A stretch of DNA of 64,000 bases from Catenovulum adriaticum (lineage in GTDB: Bacteria; Pseudomonadota; Gammaproteobacteria; Enterobacterales; Alteromonadaceae). Below are positions 53,780 through 62,592 of this stretch, piece after piece; positions within the stretch are counted from its first letter, which is position 1; every line of letters starts with the position of its first letter. A program made the position numbers and the translations under genes. Where the stretch lies: positions 2,108,001-2,172,000 of the forward strand of contig NZ_CP109965.1 in the NCBI RefSeq assembly GCF_026725475.1. The letters run 5' to 3'. The notes under the pieces were generated by a model. That model saw only the letters and a list, made by a program, of their open reading frames with translations. It had not been told where the DNA came from and did not search any database.

Positions 53780-54565
53780 TTAATTGATAACTTGCACACA
53801 TGAATCATCCATAATAGCAGCCTCGTATTCATCACCTAGCTGAGTATGTAAAACTTTTTGTCCGCCATAATAGGCCTTAATTCTGCTGGGTGAATTAATA
53901 TATTTGTGCTGAAACCCTGTGAAATCAGGATATTTTAATGTAAGTTTTTTCTGGCAAATACGCGATGCTACCAATTTATTCATAAAAATCTTAAGATCTT
54001 GTTCAGTGTTAAACAAATTAGGCATATTACTTAACATGAGCACTTGATTATATAAACGCCCCGCAGCTAGACCTAGATTTCTTAACTGAAGCGATGAAAA
54101 GTTCATTAACACATAAATTTCATAATCATCTCTTAAATCATTCTGATTAATATCAATTCCCATTAAATTATCAGGTAGACTCTCAATTATTGGTAAATCG
54201 TACCCTATAGCTGGATGCGAAAACTCAACCCAATTACGTTCAAAGTGGCGATCATTAAATTTAAACTTAGTTTGCTTTATTGCGAAGTAATAGCGGTCAA
54301 GGTGAGTAACAGCTTGGCCTATTTTATAATGGCCGCTTAATTTCGCTTCTTGAATATTAATTAAAGGGATATGAGTCCAAACTTTACTTATTGCTGAAGG
54401 TGGTTTGCCAATAGAGGAAGAATTAGCAACCCAAATATAGTTGATATAACGAATATAATCACCTCTGTGATATCTTAATTCGTTATTGTAAGTATTGATA
54501 TCATTGAAATTTACAGCGTAACTTTTCATTACAATAAAAATTAAACTGGCAAATAAATACTTCAT
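53780..54565 (-). CDS. Secreted protein with a calcium-loop motif, unknown function
   Basis: This 261-aa protein has an N-terminal signal peptide (MKYLFASLIFIVMKSYA). The middle contains GIDINQNDLRDDYEIYVLMN, an EF-hand-like D-x-N-x-N-x-x-x-D-x-x-E loop of the kind (D-x-N-x-N-G-x-R-D-D-x-E) seen in exported proteins of Pseudoalteromonas and relatives, so calcium binding is likely. The rest is not recognised. It is the first gene of the two-gene cassette, 10 bp before the lipase-like gene, so the two products may work together outside the cytoplasm. High AT content suggests acquired DNA. Confidence 0.65.
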   Translation of the reverse strand: MKYLFASLIFIVMKSYAVNFNDINTYNNELRYHRGDYIRYINYIWVANSSSIGKPPSAISKVWTHIPLINIQEAKLSGHYKIGQAVTHLDRYYFAIKQTKFKFNDRHFERNWVEFSHPAIGYDLPIIESLPDNLMGIDINQNDLRDDYEIYVLMNFSSLQLRNLGLAAGRLYNQVLMLSNMPNLFNTEQDLKIFMNKLVASRICQKKLTLKYPDFTGFQHKYINSPSRIKAYYGGQKVLHTQLGDEYEAAIMDDSCVQVIN

Positions 54566-55575
54566 ATAATAATCCTTTAATAATGTAGTTCCTGTATAAA
54601 AATATAACTTAACTTTGATATTTTTCCACGAGCTATAGGTATTTTAAACTTCAAACCTTCCTGGTGGCTTACGCTCATGCTTCGCTAAACCACCCTACTT
54701 TTTCTCTTATCTATTATCTCAAATCTAAATTCTCGAAAGACGTAGGTACGATTAGTGACGTGGGCGCGTAATCGTACATTTGTGGTGCTTGAAGTCATCC
54801 TCGATTACGCTCATGCTTCGCTAATCAAGGCTACGTTTTAAATTTGTTTTATAAAATTTGTAGGCGTGCAGCTGGCCTATAGGATATAGGTCGTAGAGCA
54901 TTGCCGGGAGCAAAATGCCGATAGCGCACGCGAATTGTTATCGGCAATACACGTGTGCGTTGCCTTAACCCAAAAACGCGTGCTATCGGCAATTGCTCCC
55001 TGCATTGCCTTAAATTTAAAAACGCGAGCAAGCTTCGCGTCTACGGTGGTTTGAATCAGACTTTAGAATTTAGGTTCTAGGATTCTAGGGACTAGGGCGC
55101 TCCGCTGCTAGGGAAAAGATTTTTGATTTTAGCACCGTAGGTACGATTAGCGACGTGGGCGCGTAATCGTACATTTGTGGTGTTTGAAGTCATCCTGGAT
55201 TACGCTCATGCTTCGCTAATCAAAGCGGGGTTTTTAATGTTTGTTTTGTAAACCTTGTAGGCGTGCAGCTTGCGCACGCGGGGGTTGGTAATTGCTGGCG
55301 TGGCGCTGATAAGATGGATTCCGTATCACGTTCGTGCCTCACTGTACGGAATGACGAGGCGTGGAAGCGCGTGCTATCGGCAATTGCTCCCTGCATTGCC
55401 TTAAATTTAAAAACGCGAGCAAGCTTCGCGTCTACGGTGGTTTGAATCAGAATTTAGGTTTTAGAATTTAGGGGTTGAGGGTTTCCCTAGCGCCTGAATC
55501 CTAAAACCTCAAACCTTCTTGGTGGCTTACGCTCATGCTTCGCTAAACCACCCTACTTTTTGTGGATTTTATGTT
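54566..55575. repeat. Repeat-filled kilobase downstream of oadB
   Basis: No gene. It includes a GGTGGCTTA palindrome (54661-54694), two composites of GTACGATTA plus inverted CCTCGATTA-type palindromes (54743-54835; 55137-55225, the second slightly decayed), inverted and direct two-hairpin elements (about 54873-54921 and 54985-55006), ACGCGA and GCGTGC palindromes, and one ATTCCGTA unit (55316-55352). A final GGTGGCTTA palindrome lies at 55520-55553. Short apparent reading frames consist wholly of these repeats. Confidence 0.78.
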
Positions 55576-55583
55576 AGGTATAA

Positions 55584-55609
55584 AAAAAGGTTGCCGAGGC
55601 AACCTTTTT
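55584..55609 (-). terminator. Rho-independent terminator of oadGAB
   Basis: AAAAAGGTTGCC (55584-55595) and GGCAACCTTTTT (55598-55609) form a strong 12-bp stem with a tiny loop, followed on the minus strand by a T run. It lies 38 bp after the oadB stop. Confidence 0.9.
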
Positions 55610-55646
55610 ATCAGTTTGGTTTGGTTAAAAATTTAACCGCTAACCA

Positions 55647-56780
55647 TTAACCACCGACTAATGCTAATAAAATACCTGCGGCAACGGCTGAGCCTAATAC
55701 ACCGGCTACGTTGGGGCCCATTGCATGCATCAGTAAAAAGTTGTGTGGGTTGGCTTGTAAGCCCACTTTATTCACAACTCGAGCTGCCATAGGCACTGCT
55801 GATACGCCAGCGGCACCGATAAGCGGGTTAATTTTACCGCCCGACATTTTGCTCATTAGTTTAGCCATTAATACACCACAAGCGGTACCAATACCAAATG
55901 CAACAGCACCTAGTGCTAAAATACCTAAGGTTTCTACGGTTAAGAATTTGTCAGCGGACAATTTAGACCCCACCGCTAAACCTAAGAAAATGGTCACTAT
56001 GTTAATTAATTCGTTTTGAGCTGTTTTGCTCAAACGATCAACCGCACCACATTCACGCATTAAATTACCTAAGCAGAACATACCTACTAATGGGGTTGCT
56101 TCTGGTAAGAATAAAATGGTGATGCCGAGTACCATTAATGGAAAGATCATTTTTTCTTTCGCTGAAACAGGTCTTAATTGTTCCATTACAATTTTACGAT
56201 CCGCTTCTGACGTTAATGCTTTCATAATGGGTGGTTGGATAATTGGAACCAGTGCCATATATGAATAAGCAGCTACCGCTATTGCACCTAATAAATCGGG
56301 CGCTAGCCGGGACGCTAAGAAGATTGCGGTTGGGCCATCTGCCCCGCCGATAATGGCAATCGCCGATGCATCCGCCAAGGTAAAATCAAAACCTGGAATT
56401 AGGTTTAACAAAATTGCGCCAAACAAGGTGGCAAATATACCGGTTTGAGCCGCTGCACCTAATAATAACATTTTTGGATTTGCGATAAGCGCACCAAAAT
56501 CTGTCATTGCGCCGACACCCATAAAGATTAAAAGTGGGAATACACCCGTATCAATCCCTATATGGTATACGTAGTAAAGTAAACCGCCTTCATCAGCAAA
56601 ACCTGCCACTGGTATGTTGGTTAATATGGCACCAAAACCAATAGGTAATAATAATAAAGGTTCAAACTTTTTAGAAATTGCTAAATACAAAAGCCCAAAA
56701 CCAACAGCAATCATCACTAATTGTAAAATTTCAAAATTAGCTATGCCCGTTGAGGCCCATAAAGTTGCTATACCGTCCAT
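55647..56780 (-). CDS. oadB: Oxaloacetate decarboxylase sodium pump, beta subunit
   Basis: This 377-aa integral membrane protein couples carboxybiotin decarboxylation to Na+ export. It starts MDGIATLWASTGIANF, then has multiple long hydrophobic segments and the OadB family regions LLPIGFGAILTNIPVAG, GVGAMTDFGALIANP, IGGADGPTAIFLASRLAP (the conserved Asp of the ion site), and the C-terminal GVSAVPMAARVVNKVG and HAMGPNVAGVLGSAVAAG. It is the last gene of the operon, 9 bp after oadA. Confidence 0.95.
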   Translation of the reverse strand: MDGIATLWASTGIANFEILQLVMIAVGFGLLYLAISKKFEPLLLLPIGFGAILTNIPVAGFADEGGLLYYVYHIGIDTGVFPLLIFMGVGAMTDFGALIANPKMLLLGAAAQTGIFATLFGAILLNLIPGFDFTLADASAIAIIGGADGPTAIFLASRLAPDLLGAIAVAAYSYMALVPIIQPPIMKALTSEADRKIVMEQLRPVSAKEKMIFPLMVLGITILFLPEATPLVGMFCLGNLMRECGAVDRLSKTAQNELINIVTIFLGLAVGSKLSADKFLTVETLGILALGAVAFGIGTACGVLMAKLMSKMSGGKINPLIGAAGVSAVPMAARVVNKVGLQANPHNFLLMHAMGPNVAGVLGSAVAAGILLALVGG

Positions 56781-56789
56781 TTTAAACCC

Positions 56790-58580
56790 TTACGACAAAC
56801 TTAACATTGGATCGCCAGACTGAACTGAATCGCCTGTTTTAACGAATACGTCAACCACTTCACCATCTTTGGTTGCTCGGATTTCTGTTTCCATTTTCAT
56901 CGCTTCCATAATGATAACCACATCACCAGCGGCAACTTGATCGCCTGGGTTTACATTAACTTTAAAAATGTTGCCCGATAATGGTGAGTTTAAGGTTTCA
57001 GCTGCTGATACTGAGGTTGATTGTGGCACTCTTTCATCGCCACCTGACTGCATGTTTTCAATATCTGTAATTTCACCGCTAGGTGCTACTTCTACTTGAT
57101 AAACTTTGCCATCAACCCTTACGCTATAAGCAGCTGGACCTGCTGTTTGTACCTGTGGCGCACTGTTTGATGCAGGTTTTTCTTCTGATTCAGCCGTTGG
57201 TGCTGGTTCAAATGCAGATGGGTTATTACGGTTTTCAATAAATTTAAAGCCAATTTGTGGGAATAATGCGTAAGTTAATACGTCATCAATTTTTTCATCG
57301 GCTAGTTTAACTGATTTTTCTTCCGCTAATTTTTCTAATTCGGCAGTTAGGTTGTCCATTTCTGGCTCTAATTTATCTGCCGGACGACAAGTGATTTGCT
57401 CACCGCCTTCTAATACTCGAGCTAACAACTCGCCATTTACTGGTGCTGCAGTTGCACCGTATTCACCTTTTAAAACACCAGCAGTTTCTTTAGTGATTGA
57501 TTTATAACGCTCACCCGTTAATACGTTTAATACTGCTTGTGTACCTACAATTTGTGAGGTTGGTGTGACAAGTGGAATAAAACCTAAATCTTCACGTACG
57601 TTCGGAATTTCTTTTAATACGGCGTCTAATTTATCGCCAGCGCCCTGCTCTTTTAATTGGCTTTCCATGTTAGTTAACATGCCGCCAGGTACTTGTGCCG
57701 TTAAGATACGTGCATCGACACCTTTTAATGCGCCTTCAAATTTGGCGTATTTTTTACGAACGTCACGGAAATAAGAGGCGACTTCTTCCATTGCATTAAG
57801 GTCAAGACCTGTATCGCGTTCTGTGCCTTCAACAATGGCGGCAATGGTTTCTGTAGCTGTATGACCGTATGTCATACTCATTGAAGAAACCGCGGTATCT
57901 AACATATCAATACCGGCATCAATGGCTTTCATGTATGTGGCTGTGCTTAAACCGGTAGTGGCATGACATTGCATCGCAATTGGCACATCAACCGCTTCTT
58001 TTAAGCGAGTGACTAATTCTTCAGCAACGTAAGGTTTTAATAAACCGGCCATGTCTTTAATAAAGATTGAGTGAACGCCCATATCTTCTAATTCACGCGC
58101 CATGTCAATCCACATGTCCATGGTGTGAACCGGGCTCACTGTGTACGATAATGTACCTTGCGCGTGTGCACCTACTTTAATCGCAGTTTTAATTGCCGTT
58201 TGTAAGTTGCGTACGTCGTTCATTGCGTCAAAAATACGGAAAACGTCAACACCATTTGTGTGTGCACGTTCAACAAATTTTTCAACCACGTCATCTGCGT
58301 AGTGGCGATAGCCTAATAAGTTTTGACCACGCAATAACATTTGCTGTTTGGTATTTGGCATGGCTTTTTTAAGTTCACGAATTCGATCCCAAGGATCTTC
58401 GCCTAAATAACGAATACATGAATCAAAGGTTGCACCACCCCAGCTTTCAAGCGACCAATAACCTAGTTTATCTAGCTTTTCGGCGATGGGTAACATATCG
58501 TCTAAACGTAGACGAGTGGCTAATAGTGATTGATGCGCATCTCTTAATACAACATCTGTAATCAGTAGCGGCTTGGCCAT
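56790..58580 (-). CDS. oadA: Oxaloacetate decarboxylase alpha subunit
   Basis: This 596-aa subunit transfers the carboxyl group of oxaloacetate to biotin. The carboxyltransferase TIM barrel starts LLITDVVLRDAHQSLLATRL and carries FRIFDAMNDVRN, IKDMAGLLKPY, MQCHATTGLSTATYMKA (metal-binding His and catalytic Thr region); an associated PYC_OADA domain follows. After a proline-alanine-rich linker (APTAESEEKPASNSAPQ) comes the biotinyl domain with the attachment lysine at 562 in IIMEAMKMETEIRA. An equivalent role as pyruvate carboxylase subunit B is excluded by the oadG and oadB neighbours. Confidence 0.95.
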   Translation of the reverse strand: MAKPLLITDVVLRDAHQSLLATRLRLDDMLPIAEKLDKLGYWSLESWGGATFDSCIRYLGEDPWDRIRELKKAMPNTKQQMLLRGQNLLGYRHYADDVVEKFVERAHTNGVDVFRIFDAMNDVRNLQTAIKTAIKVGAHAQGTLSYTVSPVHTMDMWIDMARELEDMGVHSIFIKDMAGLLKPYVAEELVTRLKEAVDVPIAMQCHATTGLSTATYMKAIDAGIDMLDTAVSSMSMTYGHTATETIAAIVEGTERDTGLDLNAMEEVASYFRDVRKKYAKFEGALKGVDARILTAQVPGGMLTNMESQLKEQGAGDKLDAVLKEIPNVREDLGFIPLVTPTSQIVGTQAVLNVLTGERYKSITKETAGVLKGEYGATAAPVNGELLARVLEGGEQITCRPADKLEPEMDNLTAELEKLAEEKSVKLADEKIDDVLTYALFPQIGFKFIENRNNPSAFEPAPTAESEEKPASNSAPQVQTAGPAAYSVRVDGKVYQVEVAPSGEITDIENMQSGGDERVPQSTSVSAAETLNSPLSGNIFKVNVNPGDQVAAGDVVIIMEAMKMETEIRATKDGEVVDVFVKTGDSVQSGDPMLSLS

Positions 58581-58597
58581 AATAAATCTCCTACTTG

Positions 58598-58855
58598 CTA
58601 TTTGTTATCTTGGCGATATTGGTGGATTGCAGCTGAGATAGCCGCTTTAACTTTGTGATCTTGGGGGGCTGATGCTGGTTTTCTGGCTCTTTGGCCAGGA
58701 TTAACCTGTGCTGTGACAGGTGCATCACCACCAACCAAGCTAGACATTAATTTCATTAAAAAGATTAAAATGCCTAAAAACGAAAATACAACCACCATAC
58801 CGATTAACAGTAGGTTGCCCGCTTCAAGTAGTAAAGCTCCTAGATTGTTTTCCAT
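58598..58855 (-). CDS. oadG: Oxaloacetate decarboxylase gamma subunit
   Basis: This 85-aa protein has a single N-terminal membrane helix (LLIGMVVVFSFLGILIFLMKLM) and a hydrophilic C-terminal tail (DAPVTAQVNPGQRARKPASA), the layout of OadG, which anchors the alpha subunit to the beta subunit in the membrane. It is the first gene of the operon; 17 bp separate it from oadA. The product is slightly basic at the end, with a final IHQYRQDNK. Confidence 0.9.
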   Translation of the reverse strand: MENNLGALLLEAGNLLLIGMVVVFSFLGILIFLMKLMSSLVGGDAPVTAQVNPGQRARKPASAPQDHKVKAAISAAIHQYRQDNK

Positions 58856-59270
58856 ATATCGTCTCTATTAATTTAGGTTCGTGAACCTACGGTTATCACG
58901 ACGCCGTTTATAAATCAACCAAATTAAAAATCTGGTATCAGTTTAAACGCTCAATTCAACGTAAAAAAGAACTAAAAATTTATGTCTTAGTGCTTAATTG
59001 AATTAAAACCATTAAAAACATAAATTATCAGTTAATTTTCAACGTAAAGATAATAATATATAGACCATAACAGAATTTTGCATAGTCTAAATATCGACCT
59101 ACACTAAATTTGTTTGATTTAAAGTGGCTTAAGTTTAGTAAACAAATTCAGTGTTTTTACATTGTAGTTAAAATAATTTAACTCTAAGGCGCAAAAGTAT
59201 TAAAAAATACCACCTACACAATTTAACAACACTGCTCATTTACAACTAATAATAAGATGGTAAAACTGAG
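58856..59270. other. AT-rich non-coding gap before oadG
   Basis: This 415-bp stretch between the tRNA genes and oadG contains no gene or dispersed repeat that I can see, unlike most gaps of the window. The oadGAB promoter must lie here, but no convincing -35/-10 pair could be chosen in the AT-rich sequence. Confidence 0.6.
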
Positions 59271-59273
59271 AAG

Positions 59274-59350
59274 TGGCGCGTGTGGAAGGATTCGAACCTC
59301 CGACCGCCTGGTTCGTAGCCAGGTACTCTATCCAGCTGAGCTACACACGC
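59274..59350 (-). tRNA. tRNA-Arg (anticodon ACG), second copy in the cluster
   Basis: The 77-nt minus-strand gene folds as a standard cloverleaf: acceptor GCGTGTG pairing with CACACGC, the anticodon loop CTACGAA giving anticodon ACG, the T-loop GTTCGAATC, and an encoded CCA end. It is identical to the copy 24 bp upstream. Confidence 0.97.
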
Positions 59351-59374
59351 GTTTTGATATTAGGGTAAGATAAA

Positions 59375-59451
59375 TGGCGCGTGTGGAAGGATTCGAACCT
59401 CCGACCGCCTGGTTCGTAGCCAGGTACTCTATCCAGCTGAGCTACACACGC
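59375..59451 (-). tRNA. tRNA-Arg (anticodon ACG), first copy in the cluster
   Basis: This gene is identical in sequence to the neighbouring copy at 59274-59350, including the CCA end, so the pair arose by recent tandem duplication or is kept identical by gene conversion. A20-25 bp spacers join it to the tRNA-Ser upstream and the second Arg copy downstream. Confidence 0.97.
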
Positions 59452-59471
59452 GTATTTGATCTTTACGAAAA

Positions 59472-59564
59472 TGGCGGTGAGAGAGGGATTCGAACCCTCG
59501 ATAGGGCTACAAACCCTATACTCCCTTAGCAGGGGAGCGCCTTCAGCCTCTCGGCCATCTCACC
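59472..59564 (-). tRNA. tRNA-Ser (anticodon GCT)
   Basis: This 93-nt gene has a long variable arm, acceptor GGTGAGA pairing with TCTCACC, the anticodon loop CTGCTAA (anticodon GCT), the T-loop GTTCGAATC and an encoded CCA end. It is very close to the E. coli GCT serine tRNA. It is the first gene of the three-tRNA transcript. Confidence 0.97.
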
Positions 59565-59580
59565 GTTTTCGTTGGGGCGC

Positions 59581-59608
59581 ATATTAACGATTCTCAGATT
59601 TTTGTCAA
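59581..59608 (-). promoter_or_regulatory. Promoter of the tRNA-Ser-Arg-Arg operon
   Basis: On the minus strand the -35 box TTGACA (59603-59608) and -10 box TAATAT (59581-59586) are 16 bp apart, followed by the GC-rich discriminator GCGCCCC, as in stringently controlled stable-RNA promoters. It lies 17-20 bp before the tRNA-Ser 5' end. Confidence 0.75.
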
Positions 59609-59779
59609 ACTTTTTTCTAAAAAAAATCCATATTTTTTTTGATTAATTAATTATTAACCAAGTTTTGTGCAAATATAAATCAAAGCGGTTAGTTTTTGAA
59701 TAAATGCGTTTTTGGGTTAATGGATTGCTGGGACGCTTCGCTTCTGGGATTTGGAGTTTTGGGATCTGGGGGTTGCATT

Positions 59780-60640
59780 CCGTAGTTGGAAAACGTCAAA
59801 GGGATCCCCGCCTCGATAACTGCTCCCTGCGTTATCTACCTCCTGAATCCATTCAGTCGTTCGCGGGTATGACGATGGTGTTGAGTATTGTCATACCTGT
59901 ATTACTCCGTCATCCTTTTTTACGCTGTCATCCCTGCGTAGGCAGGGATCCCGCAATCACCATAAAATCTAAGTCAAAGCAACTGAATTAATCAGCACTA
60001 TTGTCGCTTGTTATTTCAACATACTAAAAAAATTCGAAGCCGCCAAAGGGATACCCGCCTCGATAACTGCTCCTTGCGTTATTCTACCTCCTGAATCCAT
60101 TCAGTCGTGCGCGGGTATGACGGTTGGGCGGAAATCCGTCTTCCCTGCATTTACTCCGTCATCCCTGCGTAGGCAGGGATCCCGCAATCACCACAAAACC
60201 TAAGTCAAAGCAACTAAACCAATCAGCACTATGGTCGCTTGTTATTTCAGAATACTAACAACGTTCGAAGCCGCCAAAGGGATACCCGCCTGCGCGGGTA
60301 TGACGGTTGGGCGGAAATCCGTCTTCCCTGCATTTACTCCGTCATCCCTGCGTAGGCAGGGATCCCGCAAGCACCACAAAATCTAAGTCAAAGCAACTAA
60401 ACCAATCAGCACTATGGTCGCTTGTTATTTCAGAATACTAACAACGTTCGAAGCCGCCAAAGGGATACCCGCCTGCGCGGGTATGACGGTTGGGCGGAAA
60501 TCCGTCTTCCCTGCGTAGGCAGGGATCCCGCAATCACCACAAAACCTAAGTCAAACCAACTGAATTAATCAGCACTATTGTCGCTTGTTATTTCAGAATA
60601 CTAACAAGGTTCGAAGCCGCCGAAGTGAATTATCATTATT
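59780..60640. repeat. Left half of a 183-bp tandem repeat array
   Basis: Consecutive units share the sequence CCGCCAAAGGGATACCCGCC followed by a GCGCGGGTATGACGG palindrome half, an ATCCCTGC/GCAGGGAT palindrome and a unique-looking spacer. Anchor positions 60271 and 60454 give a period of 183 bp. The step from 60040 to 60271 is 231 bp, because the first unit has a 48-bp two-hairpin element at 60061-60108 within the CCCGCC/GCGGG palindrome. A 47-bp version lies at 59814-59860. The array breaks off near 60630 where the GIY-YIG gene begins. Confidence 0.9.
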
Positions 60641-60738
60641 AGTTCGAATTGATGAAAAAGACATTCTAGTTTTCAGTCAAATTCTAAAACTCGGTTTATA
60701 ATTAACGGAACGGATATTTATTCAAAACGGAGTTTGAA

Positions 60739-61026
60739 ATGCTGCATCAACCTTGCGTCTACATATTATCAAGTAAAAAGCATGGAACTTTATATATTGG
60801 TGTAACAAGTGATATTAACCAGAGAGTTTGGCAGCACAAGCAAAAGTATAACTCTGGGTTTACTCAAAAATATGACATCACTAATTTGGTTTATGTTGAA
60901 TGCCATCAAACTATGTATGAGGCAATAACCCGAGAAAAACAAATGAAAAAATGGAAAAGAGCATGGAAAGTTAATTTAATTGAAGAAAATAACCCTGACT
61001 GGAACGATTTATGGCCGTTAGTTTAA
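60739..61026 (+). CDS. GIY-YIG nuclease domain protein
   Basis: This 95-aa protein is a stand-alone GIY-YIG domain of the UPF0213/YhbQ-like type: VYILSSKKHGTLYIGVTSDI holds the two signature strands (VYIL and LYIGV), followed by RVWQHKQ with the conserved Arg and His, and the later GFTQKYDITNLVYVE and AITREKQMKKWKR (Glu in REKQ). An AACGGAG-type site lies 8 bases before the ATG. Such proteins are small DNA nucleases of poorly known function. The gene interrupts a tandem repeat array, which continues with the same unit on its other side. Confidence 0.92.
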   Translation: MLHQPCVYILSSKKHGTLYIGVTSDINQRVWQHKQKYNSGFTQKYDITNLVYVECHQTMYEAITREKQMKKWKRAWKVNLIEENNPDWNDLWPLV

Positions 61027-61776
61027 AATGTGTTATCCCTTGGTTTACCTCGTCATCGCTGAGAACGACTGAATGGATTCAGGAGATCGAGCAATGCAGG
61101 GAGCAATTGCCGAGGCAGAGATCCCGCAAGCACTTTAAAAGACATTACAAAATACAAATTCAGCCAGCAATATAATTGCCTGTACCTCTTAATCCCTACC
61201 ACAGTTCAACATCGCCAAAGGGATACCCGCCTTCGCGGGTATGACGGTTGGGCGGAAATCCGTCTTCCCTGCATTTACTCCGTCATCCCTGCGTAGGCAG
61301 GGATCCCGCAATCACCACAAAACCTAAGTCAAACCAACTGAATTAATCTGCACTATTGTCGCTTGTTATTTCAAAATACTAAAAAATTCGAAGCTGCCAA
61401 AGGGATACCCGCCTCGATAACTGCTCCCTGCGTTATTCTACCTCCTGAATCCATTCAGTCGTTCGCGGGTATGACGGTTGGGCGGAAATCCGTCTTCCCT
61501 GCATTTACTCCGTCTTCCCTGCGTAGGCAGGGATCCCGCAATCACCACAAAACCTAAGTCAAACCAACTGAATTAATCAGCACTATTGTCGCTTGTTATT
61601 TCAGAATACTAACAAGGTTCGAAGCCGCCAAAGGGATACCCGCCTCGATAACTGCTCCTTGCGTTATTCTACCTCCTGAATCCATTCAGTCGTGCGCGGG
61701 TATGACGATGGTGTTTAGTGCCGTCTTCCCTGCGAAGGACTGAATGGGACCAGTCATACAAAGGTACCGGGTAAAA
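61027..61776. repeat. Right half of the 183-bp tandem array
   Basis: It starts with an ATCC-palindrome carrying a two-hairpin element (61066-61114), then continues with units anchored at 61212, 61394 and 61625 (steps 182 and 231 bp). Two-hairpin elements fill the palindrome at 61415-61462 and 61646-61693; the unit at 61212 is empty. The array stops about 10 bp before the cysE stop codon. No gene is visible. Confidence 0.88.
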
Positions 61777-62592
61777 TTAAATTTGCGGATCGAATGCTTC
61801 GTGGTGGTTGGTTCTGTCGCGGGCGGCGTCTTGTTCGGCTTTGACAATTTCATCATCATCTATGGTTAAACCAGGGATGGCTTGATCGCAAACATCACCC
61901 CCCATTTTTTTCACTTCACGGCACAGTTCAATCACTTTACTGTCCATAAAATGCATGTGATCTAAGATACGACCAATATGATTGGCAACTGGATCTGGGT
62001 TATCAGAGCTAACCGCATAAGCATCAAAGCCGTATTTTTTGGCGATGGCTTTGCGTACTTCATCTGTTTTTTGTTGTGATTTGGGTACTACAATACGCCC
62101 TGGTATACCGATACAGGTTGCTTCTGCTGGGACATCTTTAACCACTACAGAATTTGAGCCTACTTTTGCATTTTCGCCAATATTAATTGGCCCTAATACT
62201 TTTGCGCCTGCCCCCACTACCACGCCATTGGCTAAAGTTGGGTGTCGTTTACCTTTATTCCAGCTGGTGCCGCCTAAAGTTACCCCATGATATAAAGTGC
62301 AATCGTCCCCTATTTCGGCTGTTTCACCAATGACAACGCCCATGCCATGGTCAATAAAAAAACGACGGCCGATAGTTGCGCCGGGGTGAATTTCAATACC
62401 GGTTAATAATCTTGCTACGTTAGAGACAAAACGTGCCAGCCATTTCCAATTATGTTGATACAAAGGATGGCTTATTCTGTGCCACCAAATCGCATGCATG
62501 CCCGGATAGTTAGTTAAAACATCCATAAAGTTTCGAGCGGCTGGGTCACGATGAAAGACAGCTTGAATGTCTTCTTTTAGCCTGTCGAACAT
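61777..62592 (-). CDS. cysE: Serine O-acetyltransferase
   Basis: This 271-aa enzyme acetylates serine with acetyl-CoA, the first step of cysteine synthesis. The N-terminal helical part (FDRLKEDIQAVFHRDPAARN, HAIWWHRISHPLYQHNWKW) leads into the left-handed beta helix with hexapeptide repeats: IHPGATIGRRFFIDHGMGVV, IGETAEIGDDCTLYHGVTLG (with the catalytic His) and GVVVGAGAKVLGPINIGEN. The ATG overlaps the trmJ stop by one base (TAATG). The C-terminal extension differs in length from E. coli CysE, and the feedback-inhibition tail is not conserved in an obvious way. Confidence 0.96.
   Translation of the reverse strand: MFDRLKEDIQAVFHRDPAARNFMDVLTNYPGMHAIWWHRISHPLYQHNWKWLARFVSNVARLLTGIEIHPGATIGRRFFIDHGMGVVIGETAEIGDDCTLYHGVTLGGTSWNKGKRHPTLANGVVVGAGAKVLGPINIGENAKVGSNSVVVKDVPAEATCIGIPGRIVVPKSQQKTDEVRKAIAKKYGFDAYAVSSDNPDPVANHIGRILDHMHFMDSKVIELCREVKKMGGDVCDQAIPGLTIDDDEIVKAEQDAARDRTNHHEAFDPQI

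Noticed and set aside
55263..55445. Possible 60-codon gene on the plus strand
   Set aside because: It runs through repeat modules seen in many other gaps, in whatever frame happens to be open.
59704..59991. Possible 95-codon gene on the plus strand
   Set aside because: The translation is made of dispersed palindromes, including a two-hairpin element; no family resemblance.
59780..61760. Tandem 183-bp units as a CRISPR array or integron attC array
   Set aside because: Units are repeated in full with almost no variable part, and no integrase or cas genes are nearby; palindromes match dispersed repeats found elsewhere.
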